From NCBI GenBank assembly GCA_964367585.1, contig CAYIYH010000004.1:1-64000 (forward strand): a DNA stretch of 64,000 nucleotides, written 5' to 3'. Positions 15,740 to 24,771 of this stretch are shown here, piece after piece. The position numbers and the translations under genes are program-made. This DNA comes from CAYJGJ01 sp964367585. Its GTDB lineage: Bacteria > Bacillota > Clostridia > Peptostreptococcales > Anaerovoracaceae. Position 1 is the first letter of the stretch; each line of letters starts with the position of its first letter. Under the pieces are notes generated by a model. The model saw only the letters and a list, made by a program, of their open reading frames with translations, had not been told where the DNA came from and searched no databases.

Positions 15740-16750
15740 ATGGAAGAAAAAGCACAGAATTTATCAGATGGTTCAAATTCAGCAACCTTTATAAAAAAAT
15801 ACTCGTTCACCGACATTATTGGTAAAAGCACAGGCATAGTCGAGGCGATTGAGCGTGCAAAAAAGGCAGCTAGGAGTAGTGTGTCGATATTTGTGTATGG
15901 AGATACAGGAACGGGAAAAGAACTGCTTGCTCAAAGTATACATTATGAAAGTAATAGACGAAACAAACCGTTTCTCGCACAAAACTGTGCGGCACTCCCA
16001 TCGACATTGCTTGAGGGGATACTTTTTGGAACATCCAAGGGAGGATTTACCGGTGCACTTGATAGAGCAGGACTTTTTGAGCAGGCTGATGGAGGAACAT
16101 TGCTCCTAGATGAAATTAGCGCAATGCCATATGAACTACAAAGTAAATTGCTCCGAGTACTGCAGGAGGACTATATCAGGAGAATTGGTGGTATGAAAGA
16201 TATCCCGGTTGATGTTAGAATTATTGCTACCGTTAACGAGCCGGCTGAAAAATTGATAGAGCAAGGCAAGCTAAGAAAAGACTTATACTATAGACTGAAC
16301 GTTGTAAACATAACTATTCCGCCTCTTCGAGAGCGAAGGGATGATATAGAACTCCTTGCGATACACTTCATTAATAAGCATAATAGGAGGTTTTCTAGAA
16401 ATATAGAGTCGATTTCGGAAAGCGCAACTAAGAAATTGCAAGGATATGAGCTAAAGGGAAATGTTAGAGAACTAGAAAATATAATTATGCAGGCTCTTTC
16501 GCTTTCTGAAGATGAAAAGGTATTAAGAGAAGAGTGGATCCAAATACCTAGAGAGTCTTTGCACGATATTTCGTCTATATACGGCTATATTCAGGGAACA
16601 TCTCTAGATGAATACCTTGCTCAAATCGAAAAGCGAATCATAAAAGACACATTCGATTTTACCGAGAGAAATGTCACGAGGACCGCTAAACAGTTACAAA
16701 TTAAGAGACAAACATTGCAACACAAGTTGAAAAAATACAATTTGATTTGA
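15740..16750 (+). CDS. Sigma-54-dependent transcriptional activator lacking a sensor domain
   Basis: A 336-residue bacterial enhancer-binding protein. The AAA+ domain starts at about residue 22, with Walker A GDTGTGKE (54-61), the sigma-54 contact loop GGFTGA (101-106, normally GAFTGA or GSFTGA) and Walker B LLLDE (121-125). A Fis-type helix-turn-helix ends the protein (TAKQLQIKRQTLQHKL). There are only some 20 residues before the AAA+ part, so no PAS, receiver or GAF sensor is present. The sequence resembles the RocR group of amino-acid-catabolism activators without its PAS domain. I found no convincing -24/-12 promoter in the window, so the target is unknown. Confidence 0.88.
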   Translation: MEEKAQNLSDGSNSATFIKKYSFTDIIGKSTGIVEAIERAKKAARSSVSIFVYGDTGTGKELLAQSIHYESNRRNKPFLAQNCAALPSTLLEGILFGTSKGGFTGALDRAGLFEQADGGTLLLDEISAMPYELQSKLLRVLQEDYIRRIGGMKDIPVDVRIIATVNEPAEKLIEQGKLRKDLYYRLNVVNITIPPLRERRDDIELLAIHFINKHNRRFSRNIESISESATKKLQGYELKGNVRELENIIMQALSLSEDEKVLREEWIQIPRESLHDISSIYGYIQGTSLDEYLAQIEKRIIKDTFDFTERNVTRTAKQLQIKRQTLQHKLKKYNLI

Positions 16751-16790
16751 TGTTTCTATCGGAAGATAATGGACACAATATATATATTAA

Positions 16791-16873
16791 TTTAAATCGA
16801 GGATAAGGAGCTAACGTGCTTGCTTGCCTGTTGGTAGACAGGCACGATTAGTCCGTGCCATGGTTATAACAGG
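16791..16873 (+). repeat. Repeat family A, copy 2
   Basis: Starts TTTAAATCGAGGATAAGGAG, contains the hairpin TGCCTGT-TGGTAG-ACAGGCA and the arm GCACG-ATTAGTC-CGTGC, and ends CCATGGTTATAAC. It matches the outer parts of 10177-10351 and the cores at 27200-27236 and 41914-41946. It ends about 12 bases before the MATE exporter start, so it sits in that gene's leader or translation-initiation region. Confidence 0.7.
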
Positions 16874-16884
16874 ATTATAAATAA

Positions 16885-18246
16885 ATGATGAAATCACTAC
16901 AAGTATTTAGCAATCAGGCGCTAAGAAATAAGATGCTTTGGATAGCTATTCCAATAGCACTTCAAAATTTAATCACGTATTGTACAAGCATGATGGACAC
17001 CGTTATGCTTGGCCAGCTCGGTGAAATCGAACTTTCGGGTGCTGCAGCGGCAAATCAATTTACTAATATTTTTCTAGGTATATGTTTTGGGATTTCAAGT
17101 GGAACTAATGTTTTGCTTGCCCAATATTGGGGAAAACAAGACAGTGAATCGATGAGGCGTATTCTATCTATCATGTACTGGGTGACTACAATTCTGGCAC
17201 TTCTTTTTTGTGTTTTAGCAATCCAATTTCCAGCGCAAATCGTCTCATTTTTTGTGCCGGACGATGCAGTAATCGAAGCTGGGAGTAGATACTTAAGAAT
17301 ATTATCCTACTCATACATTGGCATGGGTCTTAGCAGTGTGATGCTGATGACATTAAGGTCGGTTGGAACTGTCAAAATATCTGTAATAGTTTACAGTGTT
17401 TCATTGGTTGTTAACTCTGCTTTGAATTATGCTTTGATTTTTGGAAAATTCGGAGCCCCCGAACTGGGAATAGAAGGAGCAGCTATTGCTACATGTATAG
17501 CGAGAAGTCTAGAAGGAATAATCGCAATTATATACGTGTTCTTCAAAGAAAAAAATATAAAACTTAAGCCGATAGATCTCGTTAAGCTTGACTTATCATT
17601 TTTGAAAGATATCTCCAAGACGACATTCCCAATAATAATAAATGAGTTAATCTGGATGACAGGGTACTCCATGGTTGTTTCAATTATGGGACGTATGGGA
17701 CGTGCTTTTATTACGGCAAACACCATTACTAGCCTTGCAGTTCAGTTGAATATTATTTTTGTTAGAGGAGTATGCGATGCCACTTCTGTGTCGATAGGCA
17801 ATGCACTGGGGGCAGGTGACTTTAAGCTTGCAAGGGCTATTTCACGAGGTGTCATGACTTTATCAGTCTTCTTGGGTGTTTTTGCAGGAGTACTCGTATA
17901 TTTGATTCGTCCAATAATTATTAGCTTTTATAATATACCTGATGAGACAAAAGATATTACGATGGCAGTAATGGCTTCTGCTTCAATCATAATTGTGTTT
18001 TCAACGGTCTCTGTACTTCAATTCATGGGAATATTGCGAGGAGGAGGAGATACCTTTTTCGTTTTAGTTTCAGACGTAATATTCATGTGGACACTTGCCA
18101 TCCCTCTGGGGGCACTTGCTGGGCTGTATTTTGGATTATCGCCCGCAATAGTATATCTAATCCTTAAGGTAGACGAGGTAGGAAAAATAATTTTAGGAAC
18201 CCGGCGGATTCTCAGCGATAAGTGGCTGCGAAACTTGACGAGGTAG
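16885..18246 (+). CDS. MATE-family efflux transporter
   Basis: A 453-residue protein with about twelve membrane segments and the duplicated MATE pattern (PIALQNLITYCTSMMDTVMLG in the first half, NELIWMTGYSMVVSIMGRMG in the second). MATE proteins expel cationic drugs or metabolites using a sodium or proton gradient. The start is the first of two adjacent ATG codons, and the ribosome binding site is weak (AACAGGA). No promoter was seen between the activator gene and this one, so they may be co-transcribed. Confidence 0.92.
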   Translation: MMKSLQVFSNQALRNKMLWIAIPIALQNLITYCTSMMDTVMLGQLGEIELSGAAAANQFTNIFLGICFGISSGTNVLLAQYWGKQDSESMRRILSIMYWVTTILALLFCVLAIQFPAQIVSFFVPDDAVIEAGSRYLRILSYSYIGMGLSSVMLMTLRSVGTVKISVIVYSVSLVVNSALNYALIFGKFGAPELGIEGAAIATCIARSLEGIIAIIYVFFKEKNIKLKPIDLVKLDLSFLKDISKTTFPIIINELIWMTGYSMVVSIMGRMGRAFITANTITSLAVQLNIIFVRGVCDATSVSIGNALGAGDFKLARAISRGVMTLSVFLGVFAGVLVYLIRPIIISFYNIPDETKDITMAVMASASIIIVFSTVSVLQFMGILRGGGDTFFVLVSDVIFMWTLAIPLGALAGLYFGLSPAIVYLILKVDEVGKIILGTRRILSDKWLRNLTR

Positions 18247-18349
18247 GTATTGAAATAAAATTTAAATAGAATGATTCTGTCAATGTTAAATTGTTGTTTA
18301 TTCTTATAAAATATACTATCTTATTACATAAGAATATATTATTTTATAT

Positions 18350-18931
18350 TTACGGCATATACCAGTATGAATTAAACTTGTGCAGATATGTCCGAGCTCC
18401 TTTAGGCATTTGGGTCAATGCATTAAATATGTTATAATAATCTCCCGCACCCATGGCAATACATACTGCTCCAAAGACTGAAAAAGATATTAGATGAGTA
18501 TATATTAATCCAATAATAAATGGTATGAATCCAAAAACAATATTGGGAAGTAACGACATGAAAATAAATCTTGATTTAGACATATCTTCTGTTCCGACTA
18601 CGAATAACATGCCTTGCTTTAGGTTTGTAAATATATATGCATCTTTTTTAAAACATATCGCATGTAAAAACTCATGAAAGAAAAGAGTTATGTTCGGTAG
18701 TAGTAATCCGAGAAAAACTTGCCAATACTTTATATTAGTATCGGTAAGCATTAGTCGAAACACTATTGTTGCCATACACATTGATAAAGCAACAAGACCT
18801 AACCCGTTTGCAATCTTAGAGAATCCTTTGGAACTTTCGGGTTCTTTAAATTTCACAGCATTAGGTTTGTGTTCTTCTGCAGGTAAGCTTTTTTCATCTA
18901 AATTATATTTCCCCATAAAATGTATTTTCAT
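18350..18931 (-). CDS. DUF3267 membrane protein with zincin motif
   Basis: A 193-residue membrane protein with four or so hydrophobic segments and an HExxH motif in FFHEFLHAICF. This is the DUF3267 family, a putative membrane metallopeptidase group. The physiological substrate is not known. An in-frame ATG at 18964 would add 11 residues but falls inside the stem of a hairpin, whereas the ATG at 18931 has CGAGGTCG before it, so the shorter start is chosen. It converges with the MATE gene. Between them (18299-18335) there is a weak AT-rich stem. Confidence 0.8.
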   Translation of the reverse strand: MKIHFMGKYNLDEKSLPAEEHKPNAVKFKEPESSKGFSKIANGLGLVALSMCMATIVFRLMLTDTNIKYWQVFLGLLLPNITLFFHEFLHAICFKKDAYIFTNLKQGMLFVVGTEDMSKSRFIFMSLLPNIVFGFIPFIIGLIYTHLISFSVFGAVCIAMGAGDYYNIFNALTQMPKGARTYLHKFNSYWYMP

Positions 18932-18963
18932 GAATCGACCTCGTGTAATGACCTGCAATAGCA

Positions 18964-18994
18964 TAGGCGGATTTTCTATCCGCCTAATTTTTTT
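18964..18994 (+). terminator. Strong intrinsic terminator-like hairpin
   Basis: TAGGCGGAT (18964-18972) pairs perfectly with ATCCGCCTA (18978-18986) around a five-base loop, followed by a T run to 18994 on the plus strand. No plus-strand gene ends near it; the nearest is more than 700 bases upstream. In minus direction the stem separates the M29 peptidase from the DUF3267 gene but lacks a U run. Confidence 0.7.
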
Positions 18995-19050
18995 GATATT
19001 ATTATTCTTAAGTTTGTGAATGTCTATTATAATGTATATTAGACATCTAA

Positions 19051-20160
19051 TTATTTTAAGTTCTCTGGATTTAGCCCTAATAGTTCCGGAAGTACAAATA
19101 ATCCATTTTTTCTTATGATTACATCATCAAAGTAGATTTCACCACCGCCATATTCGGGGCGTTGGATAAGTACTAGATCCCAATGCACGGCAGATACATT
19201 TCCATTATTTGTTTCTTCATATGCCATTCCCGGAGTTAAGTGAAAACTACCCGCAATTTTTTCATCAAAAAGAGTATCTTTCATTGGCTGCAGTATATAC
19301 GGATTTACTCCTATCGCAAATTCCCCGAAGTATCGTGCCCCATCGTCCGTGTCGAGTAACTCGTTAATTCTGGCTGTATCATTCGCAGTTGCCTTTACAA
19401 TCTTCCCATCTTTTATTTCGAATCGAATATTCTCATACGTAAACCCTTGCTCTTCGGAAGGAGTATTGTATGTGATGTATCCATTCATGGATTTTAAGAC
19501 AGGAGCACTGAAAACTTCTCCGTCAGGAATATTGTTCCTTCCATCGCATTTTACTGCTCCGATGCCTTTGATAGAAAAAGTAAGATCTGTGTCTTTTGCA
19601 GTAATTCGCACCTTATCCGTTTTGTTGAACAATTCAACTAATGGATCCATCGCCTTACTCATTTTTTTGTAATCTATAGTACAGACATTGTAGAAAAAAT
19701 CTTCAAATGATTCTGTGCTCATATTTGCTAATTGAGCCATAGATGTATTGGGGTATCTCAGAATGACCCATTTTGTTTTATTTACCCTTTGCTCAAGTGT
19801 AGGTAACATAATTTTTGAGTACATATTTAAGTTTTCTGACGAAATGTCCGACAGCTCAGAAGTATTGTCCGCTGCCCTGACACCAATATATGCATCCATG
19901 CCTTCCATTTTGCGCAGTTCGCATTCGTTTTTGAATTCAAGTTGTTCTTGCGTACAGTTGAGTAGTAATTCGCGGTCGATTTGTTCATCGTAAATATCTA
20001 CAAAAGGAAGACCTCCTTTTTTATATACTTCTTTTATAATCGCTTTAATCAGTGGTTTAGGTGTGTTACCTTTGCAATCAACTAGAATTTTTTCTCCTTT
20101 TTTTAGATCGCAAGAGTATCCCACGAGTAGTTCCGCTAATTCGTTAATGCGTGTGTTCAT
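19051..20160 (-). CDS. M29-family aminopeptidase
   Basis: A 369-residue metallo-aminopeptidase of family M29 (AmpS/PepS/aminopeptidase T group), which removes N-terminal residues from peptides using a two-metal site. Recognisable family motifs are NIPDGEVFSAP, GEFAIGVN, GSFHLTPGMAY and SAVHWDLVL, which supply the glutamate, histidine and aspartate ligands. It is cytoplasmic, with no signal peptide. It probably shares a direction, but not necessarily a transcript, with the RecJ-like gene upstream. The ribosome binding site is poor. Confidence 0.92.
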   Translation of the reverse strand: MNTRINELAELLVGYSCDLKKGEKILVDCKGNTPKPLIKAIIKEVYKKGGLPFVDIYDEQIDRELLLNCTQEQLEFKNECELRKMEGMDAYIGVRAADNTSELSDISSENLNMYSKIMLPTLEQRVNKTKWVILRYPNTSMAQLANMSTESFEDFFYNVCTIDYKKMSKAMDPLVELFNKTDKVRITAKDTDLTFSIKGIGAVKCDGRNNIPDGEVFSAPVLKSMNGYITYNTPSEEQGFTYENIRFEIKDGKIVKATANDTARINELLDTDDGARYFGEFAIGVNPYILQPMKDTLFDEKIAGSFHLTPGMAYEETNNGNVSAVHWDLVLIQRPEYGGGEIYFDDVIIRKNGLFVLPELLGLNPENLK

Positions 20161-20304
20161 GTTTTTACCGAGTATATTAGTAACCCAACGCTACGATTAA
20201 TCTGGTAAATACGAACCAGTCATATGTAGAGGGCTATATATACTTTTTCCTTTCTCTCCATGATTATTAGTCGCATGGAGACGACAATTTCTATATATGA
20301 GATT

Positions 20305-22035
20305 TTACTTGATTCTTGTAAAGCTAATTTTTTCTTCTCCATTATAATAACTAAGCTTTAGTGAGCCATACAGTGAAATCACTGGTTGCGACGAATCTAG
20401 GGTCTCATTCCAAGCTATGACTTCGAATGGGAAATTTAAATTTGAAGCCCTAAGTATGGTATGCTGTTTATTCCAACCTGTTTGTCTAAATGTAAATTGG
20501 TTAGGCTGTATGACTAGGTTAATTACCGGCTTTTCAAATCCGTTTCCAAAAGGCTTGATTTCTTCCATTTCATTAATGAATTCTCTTAGTTCCATGAGGT
20601 TTAAGTTGTCAATATTATAGTCGCAGATATAGTCATCTGATAGTGTTTGGCTAGGTGATTTGGATGATTCTTTTATGCTTAGTTTTAAATCAAATATATC
20701 AATCTCATCGGATATTTGATCTTTATACACATCGCTTATTTGTGATTTGAGATTTTTGTGGAATTTATCTAAATCACTCTCAGAGATTCTAAATCCGAAT
20801 GCCTGAGCATGTCCCGCCATAGAATAATCAATCTCACTAAAATCATTGCAATTCCTAAGGAAGTCTTCTAAATTCAAATATCCCGGACTTCTTCCGGAGC
20901 CAATAAATCTCCCCTCATCATTTTTGTATAAAACTATGCAGGGTTTCTTTATCTTTTGGCAAATTCTACTTGCGAGTAGACCTGTATATCCTTTCATCTC
21001 AGAATTAATAGTGTATATTAAATCTTCATTTAAGATTTGGGGTTCTAATTCTAGTGCTAGTTTCGAAGCTGTCTCTTTTCTTGTTTCATTTAGTTGAATC
21101 AAGTAGTCTGTTGATTTTTGTTGATCAACGTCGAAGAATGCGTCGAATCCAAAAGAACTTTCGTGCATAACCCTTCTCGCTGAATTCAAGACTGGTCCAA
21201 GCTTAAATCCTACGAATTCTGTATCGTATGCACTTGTGTAATTGTCTGTTAGCTTTTCTATTAATAGTTTTAGCCCTTTAAATGCCGAGCGATATATATG
21301 GGAATCACAAAACTCCGAGGTGTCTATATGAGAAATTGACTTATATATTTTACCCAGTAATTCTTCGGTGTCTTTAATAAGACGCCTGTTTTCTTCCAAA
21401 ACAGGCATCACATCTGTTACAATACTTATCCCTGCAAAAACTTTTAACCTCTCTATAGCCGATAGTTTCTCGGGGTTGTAGATATTTGCATAATTTATCA
21501 TCACTTTATATGCAACATAACCTCCCGATAGACCCTTGAATGGATATGTTTCATCAATCCTAGACGGATTTACAATTACCAATGCTGAAGTTCTTTCTGT
21601 TTCAGGGTGGTGATCTGTCACGAGAGTTTCGATCCCGAGAGTTTGTGCGTATTTAATTGCTTCAGATGCACTTATTCCATTGTCACACGTTAGGAATAAT
21701 TCTGTCTTGGGGAATTGATTTAATACGATATCGACGGCCTCAGGGGTGAATCCATAGCCTGTATTGGTCGATGGATTAAAAAGTTTAATTTTATTGAATC
21801 CCATCTCCGATAACCCTGCATATAGAATAGTTCCACTCATAATGCCATCCGCATCGTAATCTGGAATAATTGTTATATTCTTATCATAACTAAGGTTAAG
21901 TAATTCACATATCTTATCTATGTCTTTTAGTTTAGTATCTTCATAGCTTGTTTTGCAGTCTTTTAGATTTTCATATCCTACAATATCGAGCCCGCGGCGC
22001 TGCATGAAAAGGTCTACAAATCGATTATTTATCAT
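20305..22035 (-). CDS. recJ: RecJ-like single-stranded-DNA-specific exonuclease (DHH family)
   Basis: A protein of about 576 residues with the DHH phosphoesterase motifs DYDADGIMSG, CDNGIS and VTDHH, followed by a DHHA1 domain (GSGRSPG, GHAQAFGF) and a C-terminal OB-like part. RecJ degrades single-stranded DNA 5' to 3' in recombination and mismatch repair. The length is near the short end of RecJ. Clostridia often carry a second, shorter RecJ paralogue, and this may be it. The ATG at 22038 lies only two bases after GAGG, so the next ATG (22035) is preferred. Confidence 0.85.
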   Translation of the reverse strand: MINNRFVDLFMQRRGLDIVGYENLKDCKTSYEDTKLKDIDKICELLNLSYDKNITIIPDYDADGIMSGTILYAGLSEMGFNKIKLFNPSTNTGYGFTPEAVDIVLNQFPKTELFLTCDNGISASEAIKYAQTLGIETLVTDHHPETERTSALVIVNPSRIDETYPFKGLSGGYVAYKVMINYANIYNPEKLSAIERLKVFAGISIVTDVMPVLEENRRLIKDTEELLGKIYKSISHIDTSEFCDSHIYRSAFKGLKLLIEKLTDNYTSAYDTEFVGFKLGPVLNSARRVMHESSFGFDAFFDVDQQKSTDYLIQLNETRKETASKLALELEPQILNEDLIYTINSEMKGYTGLLASRICQKIKKPCIVLYKNDEGRFIGSGRSPGYLNLEDFLRNCNDFSEIDYSMAGHAQAFGFRISESDLDKFHKNLKSQISDVYKDQISDEIDIFDLKLSIKESSKSPSQTLSDDYICDYNIDNLNLMELREFINEMEEIKPFGNGFEKPVINLVIQPNQFTFRQTGWNKQHTILRASNLNFPFEVIAWNETLDSSQPVISLYGSLKLSYYNGEEKISFTRIK

Positions 22036-22047
22036 CATTTCCTCATA

Positions 22048-22125
22048 AATTATAGTTGGTATTTAATAATGTGTACGCATTTCATTAATTATAGTTGCAG
22101 TTAACAATGTATGTACATTATATTT
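22048..22125. repeat. 39-bp imperfect tandem duplication upstream of the RecJ-like gene
   Basis: Two diverged units start AATTATAGTTG at 22048 and 22087, each continuing to an AATGTRTGTAC-type sequence. On the minus strand each unit offers a TATAAT box, so the duplication lies in the promoter region of the RecJ-like gene. The remainder of the gap to 22332 holds the UPF0210 promoter. Confidence 0.5.
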
Positions 22126-22213
22126 TATTTAGAAAATGATAACACTTGCAACTAATTAATTCAACCAAAAAATAAATATACGTACTATTTACTAAGATAT
22201 AACCTAATTCAAA

Positions 22214-22242
22214 TTGACGATAACTAGGATATGCGGTATAAT
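22214..22242 (+). promoter_or_regulatory. Promoter of the UPF0210 gene
   Basis: TTGACG (22214-22219), a 17-base spacer and TATAAT (22237-22242), about 90 bases before the start. A GGAGGA ribosome binding site precedes the gene. Confidence 0.75.
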
Positions 22243-22332
22243 AGTAAAGAAAATGTCGGTGCGATTTCATTTATTGAGAAATAACTGTGAGACATGGTGA
22301 AGAGAATTAGTGTTTGGAGGATAGAGACTTAA

Positions 22333-23691
22333 ATGGTAAATATGAGTAATATCATGGAAACAATTTCTATGATACAAGAAGATAATCTAGATGTGCGCAC
22401 GATTACTATGGGGATATCGCTAATCGATTGTGCAGATTCAAATATAGATATATCGTGCAAAAAGATATACAATAAAATATATGAGAAGGCAAAGGATCTA
22501 GTTAAAACGGGCGAAGGGGTAGAGAGTAAATACGGTATTTCAATTGTCAATAAAAGAATATCTGTTACTCCGATTTCGTTGTTGGCAGGTGTGTCTGGTG
22601 GCGATCCTGTTAAGTACGCACAAACATTAGACAAAGTTGCAAAAGATGTGGGTGTCAATTTTATAGGTGGCTACAGTGCGCTTGTAGAAAAGGGGTTTAG
22701 CCCTGGAGATTTGAGTTTAATAAAGTCAATTCCGGAAGCACTTTCTTCGACGGAATTCGTCTGTTCGTCAGTCAATGTGGGTTCTACAAAGGCCGGTATC
22801 AATATGGATGCTGTAAAGCTAATGGGCGAAGTTATCAGAGAATCCGCTCAAAAAACTAAAAATAGGCAATGTGTGGGTGCGGCAAAACTAGTAGTATTTT
22901 GTAATGCTGTCGAAGATAATCCATTTATGGCGGGTGCTTTTCATGGACTAAATGAACCAGATACGGTCTTGCATGTGGGGGTATCAGGCCCTGGAGCTGT
23001 TAGATCCGCACTTGATAAACTAGATAAAAAAGCGTCGATGACAGAAGTTGCCGAATTAATCAAGAAAACAGCCTTTAAAATAACCAGGGTTGGCCAGTTG
23101 GTCGGAATCGAAGCAGCTCAACTGCTTAATGTTCCATTTGGCATTATTGATTTGTCCCTTGCGCCGACTCCGGCTGTCGGCGATTCTGTGGCATATATTT
23201 TGGAATCTATCGGTCTTGAGGAATGTGGGATACATGGAACTACGGCTGCACTCGCCATGCTAAATGATGCTGTTAAAAAAGGTGGAGTCATGGCATCGTC
23301 TTCTGTTGGTGGACTTTCTGGTGCATTTATTCCCGTAACAGAAGATGCGGGTATGATAAGTGCTGCGAGAACAGGGACCTTGACGATTGAAAAATTAGAG
23401 GCGATGACCGCTGTATGTTCAGTAGGTCTCGACATGATTGTAATTCCGGGAGAAACTCCTGCTAGTACAATTTCTGCAATAATAGCGGACGAAGCAGCTA
23501 TCGGCATGGTAAATTCTAAGACGACTGCAGTCAGAGTAATTCCCGCGATAGGGCTTAAAGATGGTGAAGAATTAGACTTCGGAGGTTTGCTTGGTAATGG
23601 TCCTGTCATGAAGTTGCACGGCAAATCTGCCAGTGAAATGATTAATAGAGGTGGAAAGATTCCTGCTCCAATACAAAGTTTAAAGAATTAG
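22333..23691 (+). CDS. UPF0210 / DUF711 (PFL-like) family protein
   Basis: A 452-residue protein of the UPF0210 family, structurally related to glycyl-radical enzyme folds but without proven activity. Family-typical stretches are TPISLLAGVSGGDP, VNVGSTKAGINMDAV, GVSGPGAVR and LAPTPAVGDSVA. Most genomes place a small ACT-domain gene (UPF0237) directly upstream. Here the upstream neighbour is the divergent RecJ-like gene and no ACT gene is present. It has its own promoter. The function is unknown. Confidence 0.9.
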   Translation: MVNMSNIMETISMIQEDNLDVRTITMGISLIDCADSNIDISCKKIYNKIYEKAKDLVKTGEGVESKYGISIVNKRISVTPISLLAGVSGGDPVKYAQTLDKVAKDVGVNFIGGYSALVEKGFSPGDLSLIKSIPEALSSTEFVCSSVNVGSTKAGINMDAVKLMGEVIRESAQKTKNRQCVGAAKLVVFCNAVEDNPFMAGAFHGLNEPDTVLHVGVSGPGAVRSALDKLDKKASMTEVAELIKKTAFKITRVGQLVGIEAAQLLNVPFGIIDLSLAPTPAVGDSVAYILESIGLEECGIHGTTAALAMLNDAVKKGGVMASSSVGGLSGAFIPVTEDAGMISAARTGTLTIEKLEAMTAVCSVGLDMIVIPGETPASTISAIIADEAAIGMVNSKTTAVRVIPAIGLKDGEELDFGGLLGNGPVMKLHGKSASEMINRGGKIPAPIQSLKN

Positions 23692-23797
23692 TTGTTTGAG
23701 ATATTGTTTAAAGAGCTGGACATTTGAGATAAAATAGCTAACCGCTAGATGTAGTGTAAAAAAAGTAGCCGTGTAATATGAAAATGTGAGATGAAAT

Positions 23798-24649
23798 ATG
23801 AATGAAAAAAGAGAGATATATAAAAATATAAAAATGATAGGAATAGATCTTGATGGAACGGCACTTTATGACCATGACTATCTTACTGATAACACAATTA
23901 CGACGTTGGAGAATGCAATGAAAAAAGGATTTAAGGTTGTAGTTGCAACCGGACGTTCTTTTGATTCTATTCCTCAAGTGCTACATGATGTCAAAGGGCT
24001 AGAATATGTTGCGACGTCTAATGGCGCTATCGTTACTAATATACGTACGGGAGAGACTATATTTAAGAATTTGATAGATCCCGATGTTGTTTTGAATGCG
24101 GTGTCTATCTTAGAAGAAAAAGGAATTGAGATTGAGGCGTTTTCGAGAGGGAAGGCCTATTGTTGTATCGTGGATTATGAGAAAATCCGTGATGGAAAGA
24201 GTCCGACTAGAACGACAGACTATGTTCTTAGAACTAGAACTCCTGTCGAGGATATATATGAATTTACTAAGACTCATGCTTCGGAGATAGAAAACATCAA
24301 TGCCTTTTTTTACGATCATATTTCAAAAAAAAGGGTAAGAGATGTAATTGCAACAATAGACGATGTAAATGTAACCTCCTCAATGCCATACAATTTCGAA
24401 CTAGGAGGGGAAACGACTTCAAAGGCTACGGCATTAGATTTTTTGCTGCAAAAATTCGGACTGATCAGGGATAATTTAATAACTTTTGGAGATGGACCAA
24501 ATGACTTATCGATGATAAATTCCGCTGCGATAGGTGTTGCAATGGGAAATGCGTGTACCGAAGTGAAAGAAAGTGCCGATGAAATATGTCTTCCAAATTT
24601 TGAAGATGGTGTTGCCGAATTTCTGAAGAAAAATATTCTTTTATCATAA
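23798..24649 (+). CDS. Cof-type HAD-IIB hydrolase
   Basis: A 283-residue HAD-superfamily phosphatase with the Cof/IIB cap. Motif I is GIDLDGTAL (two nucleophile/acid aspartates), motif II is ATGRS, motif III the lysine in SKATAL, and motif IV is FGDGPNDLSM. Members remove phosphate from sugar phosphates, flavin mononucleotide, pyridoxal phosphate and similar compounds, and individual specificity cannot be predicted. The ribosome binding site is weak. It lies about 100 bases after the UPF0210 gene and about 120 bases before pyrC. Confidence 0.9.
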   Translation: MNEKREIYKNIKMIGIDLDGTALYDHDYLTDNTITTLENAMKKGFKVVVATGRSFDSIPQVLHDVKGLEYVATSNGAIVTNIRTGETIFKNLIDPDVVLNAVSILEEKGIEIEAFSRGKAYCCIVDYEKIRDGKSPTRTTDYVLRTRTPVEDIYEFTKTHASEIENINAFFYDHISKKRVRDVIATIDDVNVTSSMPYNFELGGETTSKATALDFLLQKFGLIRDNLITFGDGPNDLSMINSAAIGVAMGNACTEVKESADEICLPNFEDGVAEFLKKNILLS

Positions 24650-24771
24650 TTTAACTAAAGCATATTAATCAAACTTACAAAGCAATCCGAAGTAATAAAA
24701 TAATATGAAAATAAAAAATCTGAAGTTATAATTAAAACGATAGAACATACATAAGAGAAGAGAGGGTAACG

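Noticed and set aside
20196..20283. Small hairpins (CTGGT...ACCAG and TCTCCAT...ATGGAGA) between the RecJ-like and M29 genes
   Set aside because: Neither is followed by a U run in the direction of transcription, and no riboswitch pattern was recognised.
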